Shown: positions 41,925 through 52,095 of the stretch, piece by piece
How the letters are laid out: every line of letters begins with the position of its first letter
Position numbering within the stretch: position 1 is the stretch's first letter
NCBI RefSeq assembly: GCF_900497805.2
Contig: NW_020944311.1
Coordinates: 771,071 to 835,070 of the forward strand
Direction of reading: 5' to 3'
From: Vombatus ursinus
Lineage: Eukaryota > Chordata > Mammalia > Diprotodontia > Vombatidae
DNA: 64,000 bases
The notes under the pieces: generated by a model
The model's database searches: none
What the model was told of the DNA's origin: nothing
Seen by the model: the letters and a program-made list of their open reading frames with translations, nothing else
Position numbers and translations under genes: made by a program

Positions 41925-42055
41925 TAAGCTCTACTACTTTCTATTTGTGTGACCCTGGACAAGTCACTTCTACTCTCTGAGCTTCGAGTTCCTCCTCTAT
42001 AAAATAAGCGGGTGGGACTGGATGTCTTCTAAGGTCCTATGACCCTAAAACAAGG
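41925..42055 (+). mobile_element. MIR/THER1-type SINE
   Basis: TGTGTGACCCTGGACAAGTC, CTCCTCTATAAAATAAGC and GGTCCTATGACCCT match the core and 3' variant. Confidence 0.65.
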
Positions 42056-42329
42056 TATAGAAGGAATCAGGGCAGAAGTAATAGGGAGGAGTTGAAATTG
42101 ACTAATCCCTAACATAGCCAACACTTAGGAAATGTGTAATTGTAGTAATAGTGATCAAATGAGTGTCTGTTTTGACTAGCACTTCACCCAATATTTCACT
42201 ACTAACACCACTCTGGTAGGTCCATACTTACGAGAACAATAGCAGAAGCCGTGTGCGTTGTGGTGCCATGGAAAAGAAGTCAGGAGATATCCAAGTCAGA
42301 ATCCCAGCTCCAAAGCCAGCCAAAGTGAG
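42056..42329. other. Unassigned sequence
   Basis: No gene or clear repeat was seen. Confidence 0.35.
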
Positions 42330-43910
42330 TTTTCCCTAAACCATGGCCAGACCATGTCACTCCCCTAATCCATAAACTGTGCTGGTTCCCGATTTTCTCC
42401 AGGATCAAATACAAAGCCCTTTTTGTTAAGCTCTCCACAACCAGCCCCTTTCTGACCTTTCTAACCTTCTCACACTCCGTTCCACACATTCTAATATCCA
42501 GCCATACTGGCCTACTTGCTGTTTCCTGGATGCAATTCTCCTGTCTCCATACCTTTGCACTGGATGTTCCACAGGCCTAGAATGCCTTCCCTCTTCCCAA
42601 ACTCGAAATCTTTGAATCTCTGGCTTCTTTTAAGCCTCAGCTCAGGTGTCCCCTCCTTGGGGAGTTCCTTTCCTGAAAATTGCCAAAGTGATTTTCATTT
42701 ACAATTTTGTTATCTATACCATCTCTGACTCTATTCAACCAGGCTACTAATGGCAGGCCCTTTCAGGCTCATTTCCATTGCATGTATTCATTTCTATACA
42801 TTGTCTCCCCCTTGGAACAGAAGCTCTTTGAGAATAAGGCCTGGTCAGTTTTCAGATGAAGAAATTAAAGCTATCTATAGTCATATTAAAAAAAATGCTC
42901 TAAATCACTATTGATTAGAGAAATGCAAACTCTGAAGTACCATATCACACCTATCAGATTGGCTAACATGACAAAACAGGAAAATGATAAATGTTGGAGA
43001 TGTGGGAAAATTGGAACACTAATACATTGTGGGTGAAGTTGTGAAGAGATCCAACCATTCTGGAGAGCAATTTGAAACTATGCCCAAAGGGCTATAAGAC
43101 TGCATACCCTTGAATCCAGCAATACCACTTCTAGATCTGTATCCCAAAGAGATCATAGAAAAGAGAAAAGGACCCACATGTACAAAAATACTTTTAGCAG
43201 TTCTTTTTGTGGTAGCAAAAAATTGGAAAGTCAGAGGATGCCCATCCATTGGGGAATGGCTGAACAAATTGTGGTATACGAATGTAATGGAATACTATTG
43301 TTCCATAAGAAATGATGAGCAGGCAGACTTCAGAAAAACCGGGAAAGATTTGTATGGACTGATGCTGAGTGAGGTGAGCAGAACCACGAGAACATCATAC
43401 ATAGCAGCAGAAACGTCGTGAGAATGACCAGCTTTGAGAGACTTGTCTCTTCTCGGCAATGCAAGGATCTAAGACAACTCCAAAAGACTCATGATGGAAA
43501 ATGCTGTCCACATCCAGAGAAAGAGCTATGGAGTCTGAATGCAGGTCGAAGCACACTATTTGCTCTTTTTTTCCTCGTGGTTTTTCCCTTTTGTTCTGAT
43601 TCTTCTTTTACAACATGACTAATGTGGAAATATGTTTAATATGATTGTACATGTGGAGCCTATATCACATTGCATGCTGTCTTGGGGAGGGGGAAAGGGA
43701 GGGAGGGAGGAAAATTTGGAACTCAAAATCTTATAAAAGTGAATGTTGAAAACTAAAAATAAATGAACAAATAATTTTTTTAAAGACAGAATAAGGCCTA
43801 GTGTGGCTTTTTTGTACTCTCCAGAGCCATAGCAAGGTGCCTGGTACACTGTAAGAACTGAATTAAGGCTTATTGACTGACAGACTGATTCATTGATTGA
43901 TTGATTGATG
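42330..43910 (+). mobile_element. L2 copy split by an L1
   Basis: L2 runs from GGCCAGACCATGTCACTCCC, through TTTGCACTGGATGTTCCACA and TTTTAAGCCTCAGCTCAGGT, to GAACAGAAGCTCTTTGAGAA at 42833. After the L1 it resumes with AGAATAAGGCCTAGTGTGGC and closes with GCAAGGTGCCTGGTACACTG and GATTGATTGATTG. Segments are in correct L2 order on both sides. Confidence 0.88.
42843..43787 (+). mobile_element. 5'-truncated L1 inserted into L2, 12-bp TSD
   Basis: The 945-bp copy holds the ORF2 C-terminal segment (IGEWLNKLWYTNVMEYYCSI) and the 3' UTR. AGAATAAGGCCT flanks it exactly at 42831-42842 and 43788-43799. The C-terminal 103-codon stretch (43110-43421) is still open, so the insertion is not very old. Confidence 0.95.
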
Positions 43911-43914
43911 ACCA

Positions 43915-44040
43915 GGGGCAAGACACAAACTTGCAGAGCCTCTGTTTCCTCATCTCTAAAATGGTACAACCCCAGCTAGAGTCTTTGAGAGTATTACAAG
44001 AAGCACTTTATAAACCTTAAAGCCCTAAAGAAATAGCAGC
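43915..44040 (+). mobile_element. MIR-type SINE 3' half
   Basis: CCTCTGTTTCCTCATCTCTA, AAATGGTACAACC and GAAGCACTTTATAAACCTTA match the SINE 3' half. Confidence 0.6.
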
Positions 44041-44094
44041 TTTGTTGTGATTATGGAAGAAGGGGAGGTTGGAAGTGAGGCACCAAGCTAAGGC

Positions 44095-44205
44095 CTGTCT
44101 TCCTTTTTATATTTGTATCTCCAGCACTGGGCATGGTGCCTGGCACATAGCAGGTACTTAATAAATGTTTTTTCATCCATCCATTCATTCATTCATTCAT
44201 GCATA
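44095..44205 (+). mobile_element. L2 3' terminus with (ATTC)n
   Basis: TTTGTATCTCCAGCACTGGG, then CCTGGCACATAGCAGGTACT and TAATAAATG close the L2; ATCCATCCATTCATTCATTC is the short terminal repeat typical of L2. Confidence 0.8.
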
Positions 44206-44274
44206 TTTGCTTGTATCTCTCCTGCACACAGCTGGCAGCTACAAAAACCCCATTCTGATCATTTTGCAGAATCA

Positions 44275-44950
44275 CCAAATCTCTCAGTTGCAAGGGTTCT
44301 CAGCAACCATCCAGTGTGAGCTATGCCTGACCAAGCAGGCCTTGTACACCGGGCCATCCAGAGGCTGCCTGAAGACCACCAGTATGGGAGCTAAGGCAGC
44401 CCGTCCCTCTTGGGGGATTGCTCTTATGCTTAGGAATCCAATTCTAGTCACCAAGTACTCATTAGGATGGAGGAAGCATTTCTTCACAAGTAGCCTGAAT
44501 TTGCCTCTGCAAATTCCTCCTTCTGCCTTCTCTGAGCGAAAGGAGTAAGCTGAAGAGTTCTTCCCTCTAAGAGGGACAGAACTAAAATGCTATTCTGTCT
44601 TCTCTTCTCCAAGGGAAACATCCCCAGTGCCTTTAACTGGTCCTTGCATGCTATGGACTAGAGAACTTTCTCCATTCTGGCCTCCCTTCTCTGGACAACG
44701 TCCAGATTATCAATGTCCTTCCTAAAATGTGCTTGTTGGATATGAACACAACACTCATGATAAGGGGCTCTTGCTGCTTTCTTCCCAAAGGTTATGCTTC
44801 ACCTTAGGTATTCTACGGTCACCCAAGTGTTCTGGGCAACCATGCGGCTGTTGTCTAACATAGAGTAGGCAGGCCACTAAAATGCCCAGAGGTCTGTTTC
44901 AAATGAACCGCCATCTAGCCATCCAGGCCTCTCCCATCTTATACTGGAGA
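44275..44950 (-). mobile_element. CR1/L3 LINE, long fragment
   Basis: The plus strand shows TTGCCTCTGCAAATTCCTCC, TTCTCTTCTCCAAGGGAAAC and CCTCCCTTCTCTGGACAACG, then CAATGTCCTTCCTAAAATG. These match the inverted CR1/L3 consensus, including the well-known CTCTGGAC and CAATGTCCTTC blocks. It probably continues at 45545-45835 after interruption. Confidence 0.75.
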
Positions 44951-44970
44951 GTATTTCCTTGATTGGGGTT

Positions 44971-45267
44971 CCTCAGACATTTACTAGCTGTGAGCCCTTG
45001 GGTAAACCACTTAACCTCTGTTTGCCTCAGTTTTCTCAACTGTAAATGGGAGATAAATGGGCAGCAATCTCACAGGGTTGTTGTGAGGATCACATGAGCT
45101 AAAGTTTGTAAGTGCTTAGCACAGTGCTTGGCATGTAGTAGGTGCCATAGAAATGCTCATTCCCTTCCCCCTCACCTGAGAACCACAGGTGAATTCAAGC
45201 GGGAAGCAAAGGACAGTTAAGCTAATGGGAAGTTAGTTCAACAGAAACTGAGCACCAAGGAAGAGAG
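44971..45267 (+). repeat. Left arm of a 297-bp inverted duplication (SINE core plus flank)
   Basis: The arm holds a CORE-SINE without its head (CCTCAGACATTTACTAGCTG through GTGCCATAGAAATG), followed by about 100 bp that match no SINE part I know (CTCACCTGAGAACCACAGGT onward). The reverse complement occurs at 46875-47171 with equal length and about a dozen mismatches by eye. It sits inside the CR1/L3 copy. Confidence 0.9.
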
Positions 45268-45394
45268 CCTTAGTGTAAGACTTCTCATCTGTCCCTATTC
45301 AACCCCATCACATTTAGTTCCACCCAGGGTTCGAGGCTGTAGAGATCTTTTTTCAATCCAACATTCAATATCCCTACTAGCTGCAGGCACGGAG

Positions 45395-45481
45395 GTGGAT
45401 GTAGTGTCACGTAGTGAAAAGAACAAGGGATTCTGTGGAACCAGGAGACACCTGGGTTTGAATCTCAGTTCCAGAGAACTG
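45395..45481 (+). mobile_element. SINE head fragment
   Basis: GTGTCACGTAGTGAAAAGAA, then CACCTGGGTTTGAATCTCAG, is a SINE head and first core part; it breaks off where the short direct repeat starts. Confidence 0.5.
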
Positions 45482-45538
45482 GCCAAAGGGATTTTCATTT
45501 ACAATTTTGATACCTATACCATCTCTGACTCTAATCAA
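45482..45538 (+). repeat. 57-bp local copy of L2 sequence at 42682-42738
   Basis: GGATTTTCATTTACAATTTT, then CTATACCATCTCTGACTCTA matches 42682-42738 with 4 mismatches in 57 bp by eye. The identity is higher than expected between unrelated old L2 copies. Confidence 0.75.
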
Positions 45539-45544
45539 ACTATT

Positions 45545-45835
45545 AATAAAAAATATTAGTCAGCAATGGGCCAAGCACACTTGAGGCACTCCACTTGAGA
45601 CCTACCAAGGTGGCCTCAAACCCTGATGACTGTTCTTTGAGTCGACTGGTCAGGTTCAGAATTCACCTCATCATACGGTCACCTAGCCCACATCTCTCCA
45701 CCAAGAAGAGCATTTAAGACATCCAAACGCTTTCCTAAAAAGCTAGATTTTTAGCTCTTTCTATAGCATTCCCCTAATTTGCCAATTTAGCCACCATGCC
45801 CCTCCCAAAATAAAGGTAGCTTGGCATGACTTGTT
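45545..45835 (-). mobile_element. CR1/L3 LINE fragment
   Basis: GCTTGGCATGACTTGTTCTT and the preceding block resemble the inverted CR1/L3 stretch GTCTGGCATGACTTGTTCTTG. Together with 44275-44950 it may be one element with later material between. Confidence 0.5.
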
Positions 45836-46525
45836 CTTTTTTAATAGTTTTTTCTCCATCATTTTATTTTTCTCAATTACATGTAAAAAAATTCTTTAAC
45901 ATTCATTTTTTAAAATGTTGACCTCCAAATTCTTTCTCTCCATCCCCTCCCTCCTTCTTGAGGAGGAAAGCAATTAGATACAGATTATGCATGTGAAACC
46001 CTATAAAACGTATTTCCACATTAGCCATGTTGCAGAAGGAAACACAGACCAAAAAACCCTAAGAAAAATAAAGTTTACAAAGTCTGCTTCCATCTGCATT
46101 CGGGCTCCAGCAGTTCTTTCTCCGGAGGCAGATAGCATTTTCCATCAATAGCCCTACAGAGTTGTCTTGGATCATTGTATCACTGACAATAGCTGTCATT
46201 CACAGTTGATCATCACACAATGTTGCTGTTACTGTGTACGGCATTCTCCTGGCTCTGTTCACTTCACTTTGCATCAGCCCATACACATCTTTCCGGGTTT
46301 TTCTGAGAGCATCCTGCTCATCATTCTTATAGCACAATCATATTCCATCCCAGTTATATACCAGAACTTGCTCCGCCATTCCCCATTGATGGCCATGTCC
46401 TCAATTTCCAACTCTTTGCCACCCCACAAAGAGCTGCTAGAAGAATTTCTGTACATATGGGTCCTTCTCCATTTCTGCTGATCTCTTTAGGATACGGCCC
46501 TAGTAGTGCTATTGCTGAGTCAACA
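45836..46525 (-). mobile_element. 5'-truncated L1 3' end
   Basis: A T-rich left end (inverted tail), CACATTAGCCATGTTGCAGA, the inverted ORF2 C-terminal block (CCAGAACTTGCTCCGCCATT) and GGATACGGCCCTAGTAGTGC up to about 46525. No clean target duplication was found. Confidence 0.85.
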
Positions 46526-46874
46526 CGACAGGGCCGTAAGAGCTCAGAGTCTTGGGAAGTGTTTATTTCCAGCTTAAATCTGTCTCAACAGCTCCCTCCT
46601 GTCTCTGCTAGAATATGCTTCCTCAGTTGCAGATAGCTCTGGCCAGCCGCCTGATTCTAGGCTGCTCTTTTGCTCCTGATCCTTCTCACTCTGTTCTCTT
46701 TCTAGTTCTGCCTAGTTTCCCCCTCCAGACCAGCGTGGCTATGGCCACTGACCCCCCCCCCGCCCCCCCAAGCAGCTGAGGAGCAATCTCTCTCTTCTCA
46801 CTTTCACTTGCTACTTCTTACTCAAGATGAGCTGCAGTCCTGGCCAAGCATCTCAGGATGCCCCAGACACCCAC
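46526..46874. other. Unassigned sequence with C-run
   Basis: A run of 12 C (46749-46760) with CGCCCCCCC after it. No gene or repeat was recognised. Confidence 0.4.
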
Positions 46875-47171
46875 CTCTCTTCCATGGTGCTCAGTTTCTG
46901 TTGAACTAACTTCCCATTAGCTTAACTGTCCTTGGCTTCCCACTTGAATTCACCTGTGGTTCTCAGGTGAGGGGAAAGGGAATAAGCATTTCTATGGCAC
47001 CTACTACATGCCAAGCACTGTGCTAAGCACTTACAAACTTTAGCTCATTTGATCCTCACAACAACCCTGTAAGATGGCTGCCCATTTATCTCCCATTTAT
47101 AGCTGAGAAAACTGAGGCAAACAGAGGTTAAGTGATTTACCCAAGGGCTCACAGCTAGTAAATGTCTGAGG
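46875..47171 (-). repeat. Right arm of the 297-bp inverted duplication
   Basis: This is the reverse complement of 44971-45267 without a visible gap. Unlike the left arm, it joins at 47171 to a normal SINE head reaching 47240, so it is probably the source copy. Confidence 0.9.
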
Positions 47172-47240
47172 CTCAATTTGAACTTAGGACTCCCTGACTG
47201 CAGGCTCAGCAATCTATGCATTGCACCACCTAGTTGCCCA
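46975..47240 (-). mobile_element. CORE-SINE, full length
   Basis: The plus strand ends with GCACCACCTAGTTGCCC, the inverted SINE head. The core CACAGCTAGTAAATGTCTGA and the 3' part CACTGTGCTAAGCACTTACA follow. It overlaps the right duplication arm. Confidence 0.85.
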
Positions 47241-47617
47241 AGAATCATCATTTCCTGGAACCTAGACAGAGATTCTCCTGAAAGCCCTCTTGGGCCTCCA
47301 ATACACCAGTGGTCTGTGATATCATCAACGTGCACATTCTCTTCAGTGACACAGACTGAGACTCATCCACACCTTTCCATACTACACAACACTTGTCCGT
47401 GTCCTCCAAAGAGTTTATCAGAGGGGCTGCCCAGCAGGCAAGGGATTTTCCTTGCTTTCTCTTGGCATCACAAGGACATCAATGGAGCAAACTGGCAGTC
47501 TACTAGCTATCCCTTACTCTGGCCACACGGTACACTGAGTAGCAGAATTATTCCAGAATTATAAGAATTTCTAAATGGAGATAGAATTTTGCAGCAGTTC
47601 CTTGTACCATACAACAT
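47241..47617. other. Unassigned sequence
   Basis: The plus frame 47178-47564 starts inside the SINE and has no domain. No repeat was recognised. Confidence 0.35.
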
Positions 47618-47820
47618 GTAATAATAGCTAGCATTTAGGTTTCTAAACTGACTCTCACAACAGCCCTGGGAGGTAGGTGCAATTATTATCCCCCATTTTA
47701 CAGAATAGGAAACTGAGACAGAGGTTAAGTGACTTGCCCAAGGTCATACAGCTATTAGGTGTCTGAGACAGGATTTTAACTCAGGCCTTCCTGACTCCAA
47801 CTCCAACACTATTCTGGCAC
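47618..47820 (-). mobile_element. MIR SINE, near full length
   Basis: CCCTGGGAGGTAGGTGCAAT, CCCCCATTTTACAGAATAGG, AGTGACTTGCCCAAGGTCAT in inverted MIR order. Confidence 0.82.
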
Positions 47821-47841
47821 CACCAAGCTGCAGTGTGTCAT

Positions 47842-47962
47842 GGAAGATGATGAAATGTATCCAAGAGGGGAAAACCAACGTGTTTCTATGGCCAGGGAAC
47901 TCACCTGATTTAAACCCCATTGAAAACTTGTGGGCCATAATCAAGATTAGATTTGGATAAAT
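47842..47962 (+). pseudogene. Tc1/mariner transposase C-terminal remnant
   Basis: One frame reads KTNVFLWPGNSPDLNPIENL and then WAIIKIRFG before a stop. The WPxxSPDLNPIENLW motif is the signature around the last catalytic acidic residue (E) of DD34E Tc1-family transposases, which cut and paste DNA transposons. Only this C-terminal part is seen; the first two catalytic aspartates and the DNA-binding domain are absent. The upstream neighbour is a MIR SINE that may have replaced the missing part. The following 300 bp may be the rest of the transposon end, but no inverted repeat was found. Confidence 0.75.
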
Positions 47963-49867
47963 GGACTGTTAATATATTTAATATTCAGTGCTATAAAAGT
48001 GTGGTTTCATGATGAAGAATTAACAGTGAAAAAAGAACAGTGCCCAAATCTTGGGAACTCAAGGCTAAATTGTAGGAAACAGAGGACTATAGCAAAGGGA
48101 GGATCCATTGCATGGTGATAGAAATTGCAATGATGTAAAAAGTCGTAAGGTTTCTTGCATTTCAGTAAATTTCATTGTTTTACTTGGTCCTATCTATTTA
48201 TACAGTCCTGTGTATAATTTCTCATTGTAACATGTCTCTCTGTGACCCATTGGGGTGAGTCTCACTTTCAATTTCTCAGAGGGCATGCTGTTCCATAGGG
48301 CACAACAATACCCAAGGAATATTAGGATTCAGAAGCTAGCTCTTTGTTTCAGGGAAGAAGGAGGTCTTTAACAGAACCTGGCAGTTACCAAAAGGCAAGA
48401 ATAATCCTAGCTAATGGTTACACTAGAGCATGAATAGTTAGGAGCTCCATCGAGGCACAACTTCCACAAGCTACTCACAAGTGGAAAGAATGGCCTCCAG
48501 GGATGGCACCTTCATCACGCCCCCACCCCACCCACTTCCCTGGGTGCTGGTAGGGTTGTGTTGTACAGCTGATCCATCGTGACTGAATAGATACCATCCA
48601 TTCCAACCTGGATGATGTGCAGGGAATCTCCCCCCCTCCCCTTACCTTTCTCTTCTTTCAACTTCTCCCTCTGACAGACTTTAAAGAAAAAGTTATTTTT
48701 TTTAAAGATCCAGAGAATAGAGATACCTTCTTTTTAAGTAAGGGCTCGGTTAGATACTACATACTCAACCCTTTCTCTTGACATGCCCAGAGGAGCCTTT
48801 GATCAGTCTCATGAGTTCCCCAATCAGCTTGATGAGATTGCCAGTAATGAGTATTTATTGAAGATACATCCCCATGGAAAGTGTGGGCATGCCCAGTGAT
48901 TCCTTGCTGAGAGGACACAGAGCTTTCTCGATTGCTTCCCAACTGCCTCCAAGATCATTGGCTGGCTAGGACTCAGGAGGACTCCAAGGTCTACAATGAT
49001 GGCCTGCCAGAGGACCTCAAATGAATTTTTTCCTGGACTTTCCCTGTTCCGAAGGCAGATGAATGTTCAGTAGAGCATATCTGCTGGTGGGGGTTACGGT
49101 GATAGTGGAGGAGCACAAGATGCTTATTTGTTCACAGTTTCTTGGGGCAGGAACACATGGGAGTTGTATGTGCGTGCCCACTCAGGCCCAGAGGAGAGAT
49201 CTTGAGCATTTACTTTCCCAACCCAAAATAGAATACCAACCAAGGCACTGATAGAGTTCCCATAGAAGCATATGGTAGAAGCAGACATGTGCCCACCCAT
49301 GTGGCCTGAGCAGGAAGTTCATAGACAAATGTTTCCATTCCCAGAACTCCTGTGTGGAGAAGAGGGAATTTTGAATTTCCACAGGCAGCAGAATCCCAGA
49401 ATTTAGGGTTCCTAAGTTTGAGAATTTGAGCATCAGATCTTTTGGAAAAAGAAGAGGATTACCCACAGAGTCCTTGGAGTTGAAGGACTGAAGTTATATC
49501 ACTGAGGCGTCAGAAGACCTCAACTACCCCTCCCCATGACATGGGGTGACCAGGATGGTGAAGGTTGAACAGAAAGGGACGTTGCTTGTTCACCTGTCCC
49601 AAAATGTATCTACCTTCGGGATGAGTCTAAACCATGGGGTTGAATTAGGAGTCTTGGAGGGGACAGAGAAAGACCCTGTAGAAAGGAGGGACTCAGAATG
49701 GCAAAGTTTGGTTCCCCTCTGACAAAGGGTTCTGAGCTATCTGAGCACTTGAAGGATTTCTATATCTTTTTGTGGGTTCCTGTTAATCATTTTCAGTTTC
49801 CCCATTTTCTGTGGAGAGGAATAAAGGCTAGCTTCTCCAACGCCCATATTGTTAACCTTGAGTGCTT
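47963..49867. other. Unassigned sequence, about 1.9 kb
   Basis: Little or no recognisable repeat and no coding exon was seen. A possible AATAAAGG signal lies at about 49821. The minus frame 49182-49466 (94 codons) has no known domain. It might be older transposon or LTR-type material that I cannot name. Confidence 0.4.
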
Positions 49868-49990
49868 TATGAATGAATGAAAGAAAAAAGCATTTATTAA
49901 ATGCTTCCTATGTTCTAAGCACTGCAAATACACATACGAAAACAAAAGCAGTCCCTACTCTGAAGATGCTTCCATTCAATTTGGGACGTG
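49868..49990 (-). mobile_element. L2 3' end
   Basis: GAATGAATGAAAGAAAAAAG, CATTTATTAAATGCTTCCTA and CAGTCCCTACTCTGAAGATG are the inverted L2 end with its terminal repeat. Confidence 0.72.
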
Positions 49991-50274
49991 TCCTCAGGCT
50001 GTGGTGGTCAGGGATGGGACTGGGAAAGTTACAAAGATGTAAAGGCAGAGTTGATTTGATCAGGATTAAAGAACTCGTCGGGGAGGTGAGAAGGGAGAAG
50101 GAAGAGTATACATCCAGAGGCAAGGGGGCTGGCAAAGCTTTGGAGGAGATGGCCAGAGATGAGGGAGTGAACTGAAACACAGCTGTGGCTTTCCTGAAAT
50201 AAGAAGCCAGGTCCCCTTTTACCCACATTTGGAGAAAGCCAGACAAGAGCTACACAACAATGCCATATTTAAGA
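49991..50274. other. Unassigned, possibly L2-derived
   Basis: It follows the L2 end in the position where older L2 3' sequence would be expected, but I cannot align it by eye. Confidence 0.3.
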
Positions 50275-50520
50275 TTCCATAGAGATAGAGAGATAAGTAG
50301 ATAGAGCATTTCTTAAGCGCTCCCTAAGTGCCAAGCACAGTGCTAAGTGTTGGTATACAAATAACAAACAGATAAGACAATCCCTGCCCTCAAGGAGCTT
50401 ACATTCTAATGGAGTAAAATAACACATAGAGGAAAGCAGAAAAACAGGGAGAATTGCAGGATGGCCTAGAGGGTGGGGAAAGTGAGAAAAGGATGCCCGC
50501 AGGGACAAGGGGCAGGTGAA
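50275..50520 (-). mobile_element. L2 3' end
   Basis: GAGCATTTCTTAAGCGCTCC, GTGCCAAGCACAGTGCTAAG, CCTGCCCTCAAGGAGCTTAC form the inverted L2 end, better conserved than the copy before it. Confidence 0.8.
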
Positions 50521-50648
50521 AAGAAGTCCAGAAAGTGAATCAAGGTTCGTGTGAGGCAAAGCACGACTGTAAACGACTCACATCCAAGGAAGCAGTCACC
50601 TCTCAGGAGGAGCAGCACCTCAGGTCAGAAGCTTCTCCAGACCAATTT

Positions 50649-50675
50649 AAAACTGCACTAAGATTTTTGGGACAA
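50649..50675 (-). mobile_element. Mariner-type MITE end
   Basis: AAACTGCACTAAGATTTTTG followed by GGACAAC is close to the reverse complement of the block at 23470. Only one end is present. Confidence 0.4.
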
Positions 50676-50739
50676 CTTGGCTTTTGAATGTGGTTCAGTT
50701 TACTAAACTGAAACTTTCACAAAACTCACCAGGTAGATC

Positions 50740-50935
50740 AATAGAAAGAGAGCTGAATTTGTCACCAGAGGACCTAGGTTCCAATCCTAACCTATGTGAC
50801 CTTTGGTAAATCACTTAACCTCTCTGGGCCTTACTTCCCTCTCTTTCATTCCTGTAGATATGGTAATAAGATAACAAGGTAGTAAGCCCAAGGACTAGAT
50901 GATCCTTCCAGTTCTAAATCTGTGATCCTCTGTCC
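50740..50935 (+). mobile_element. CORE-SINE
   Basis: CCTAGGTTCCAATCCTAACC, AAATCACTTAACCTCTCTGG, and CTAAATCTGTGATCCTCTG match the MIR/THER1 variant. Confidence 0.7.
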
Positions 50936-51248
50936 TCCCAGTATACTTTTAAGAGAGGAGGTAAACTGAATCAATCCCTCTACCATATTCAGATGAGAGC
51001 CACCTCTATTGGACCAATCCATCAAAGACACTAGACTAGGAGTGAAAAGTCCTTAGTCCTGAGGGAAGTAGGGACATAGGGGGAAATCCAAGTTATTTCA
51101 AAACAAATGATAGGAAGAAAGATTTATTATTAGAAAAGTCCTTAATCACTTTGGAAGGAGTGAAAGTCATTGGATGAAATGAAATGTTTCAACACCAGAA
51201 GTGGATTTGGATTGGTTGAGGAGATTCATTTGTGCCTTGTGGGGCTAG
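50936..51248. other. Unassigned sequence
   Basis: AT-rich, no recognised repeat; it lies upstream of the TATA-like motif at 51249. Confidence 0.35.
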
Positions 51249-51326
51249 TATAAAGTAGCAGGCCAGTTTGGAAACCAGTGATCAACAAACAAGCCAGTTC
51301 AGAAGTAGAAGGAGTTCCAGGTAAGC
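51249..51326 (+). promoter_or_regulatory. TATA box with downstream splice donor
   Basis: TATAAAG at 51249-51255 is followed 65 bp later by a consensus donor, TTCCAG|GTAAGC (cut after 51320). A start about 25-30 bp below the TATA would give a short first exon near 51280-51320. No coding frame or partner acceptor is known. It could be the promoter of a non-coding RNA, lie in an old LTR-type repeat, or be chance. Confidence 0.3.
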
Positions 51327-51944
51327 TCCTGAGAGGGACTCATTTGGCTCATGGGAAGGGGAGAAAAGCCTTTACTACTCTCCCCACTTTGATCACAAAA
51401 TAACTTTGTAAACTTTGAAAGGGCAGAAGATTTTACAACTGTAAGGCACCCCTTTGCCACATGTGCTCTCTAAGCATGAGCCCACATTCCCCGGGACTCT
51501 GCATGGACTTGTAGGAATGTGTTTCAGACTGTGGGGGAAATGTTTTGTACCAACTGTTCGTACTGTACTACCTTAGTAAATACCTCTTTCTAAAAGCCAC
51601 TTAAGGCTAGCTGACTAAAATTATGCTCAACTGATTACCTTGAGGGGCAAGCACACCAGTGGGGGCTCAAGCTGATGGCATTAGAAAATCACCTCTGATT
51701 CCCCAAGGTTGGAGATACAGCTTCCTATCTATGATAGTGAGAGTTAGTAGAAAATTCCTCAGAGCCTATACTTGGCTACTCATTTATCCTTCAGTCATCA
51801 CCATACCCTTCCCATTTATTATGAAAATTGTTAGAAAATCTTTTCATTTGGGGTTTTATAGATTCACTAGTACAGCATTAGCACTGGACTGAGGGAAGGG
51901 GAGGAGGGTCTCTTAGGTAGCTCCTCTACTATATAATTTGAGCA
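51327..51944. other. Unassigned sequence
   Basis: CTTAGTAAATACCTCTTTCT near 51571 has the look of an old LTR-type end, but nothing else supports that. No exon was recognised. Confidence 0.3.
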
Positions 51945-52095
51945 CTTACATTCCCTGTCTCTTTCCTAATCTATAAAATGGGATAATGATACTTTACACT
52001 TAACACTTCACAGGAAGATTGGGATGATTAATGAAGTAATAGCTTGAAAGTACTTTGAGATCTGGAGATGAAAAGGGCTACATAAGTGGGGAGTG
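51945..52095 (+). mobile_element. MIR-type SINE 3' half
   Basis: CTAATCTATAAAATGGGATA, AATGATACTTTAC and GGGCTACATAAG match the core-to-tail section. Confidence 0.55.

Noticed and set aside
48200-49867. Possible internal region of an endogenous retrovirus
   Set aside because: No protein similarity to viral genes was seen in any frame, and no paired LTRs were found.
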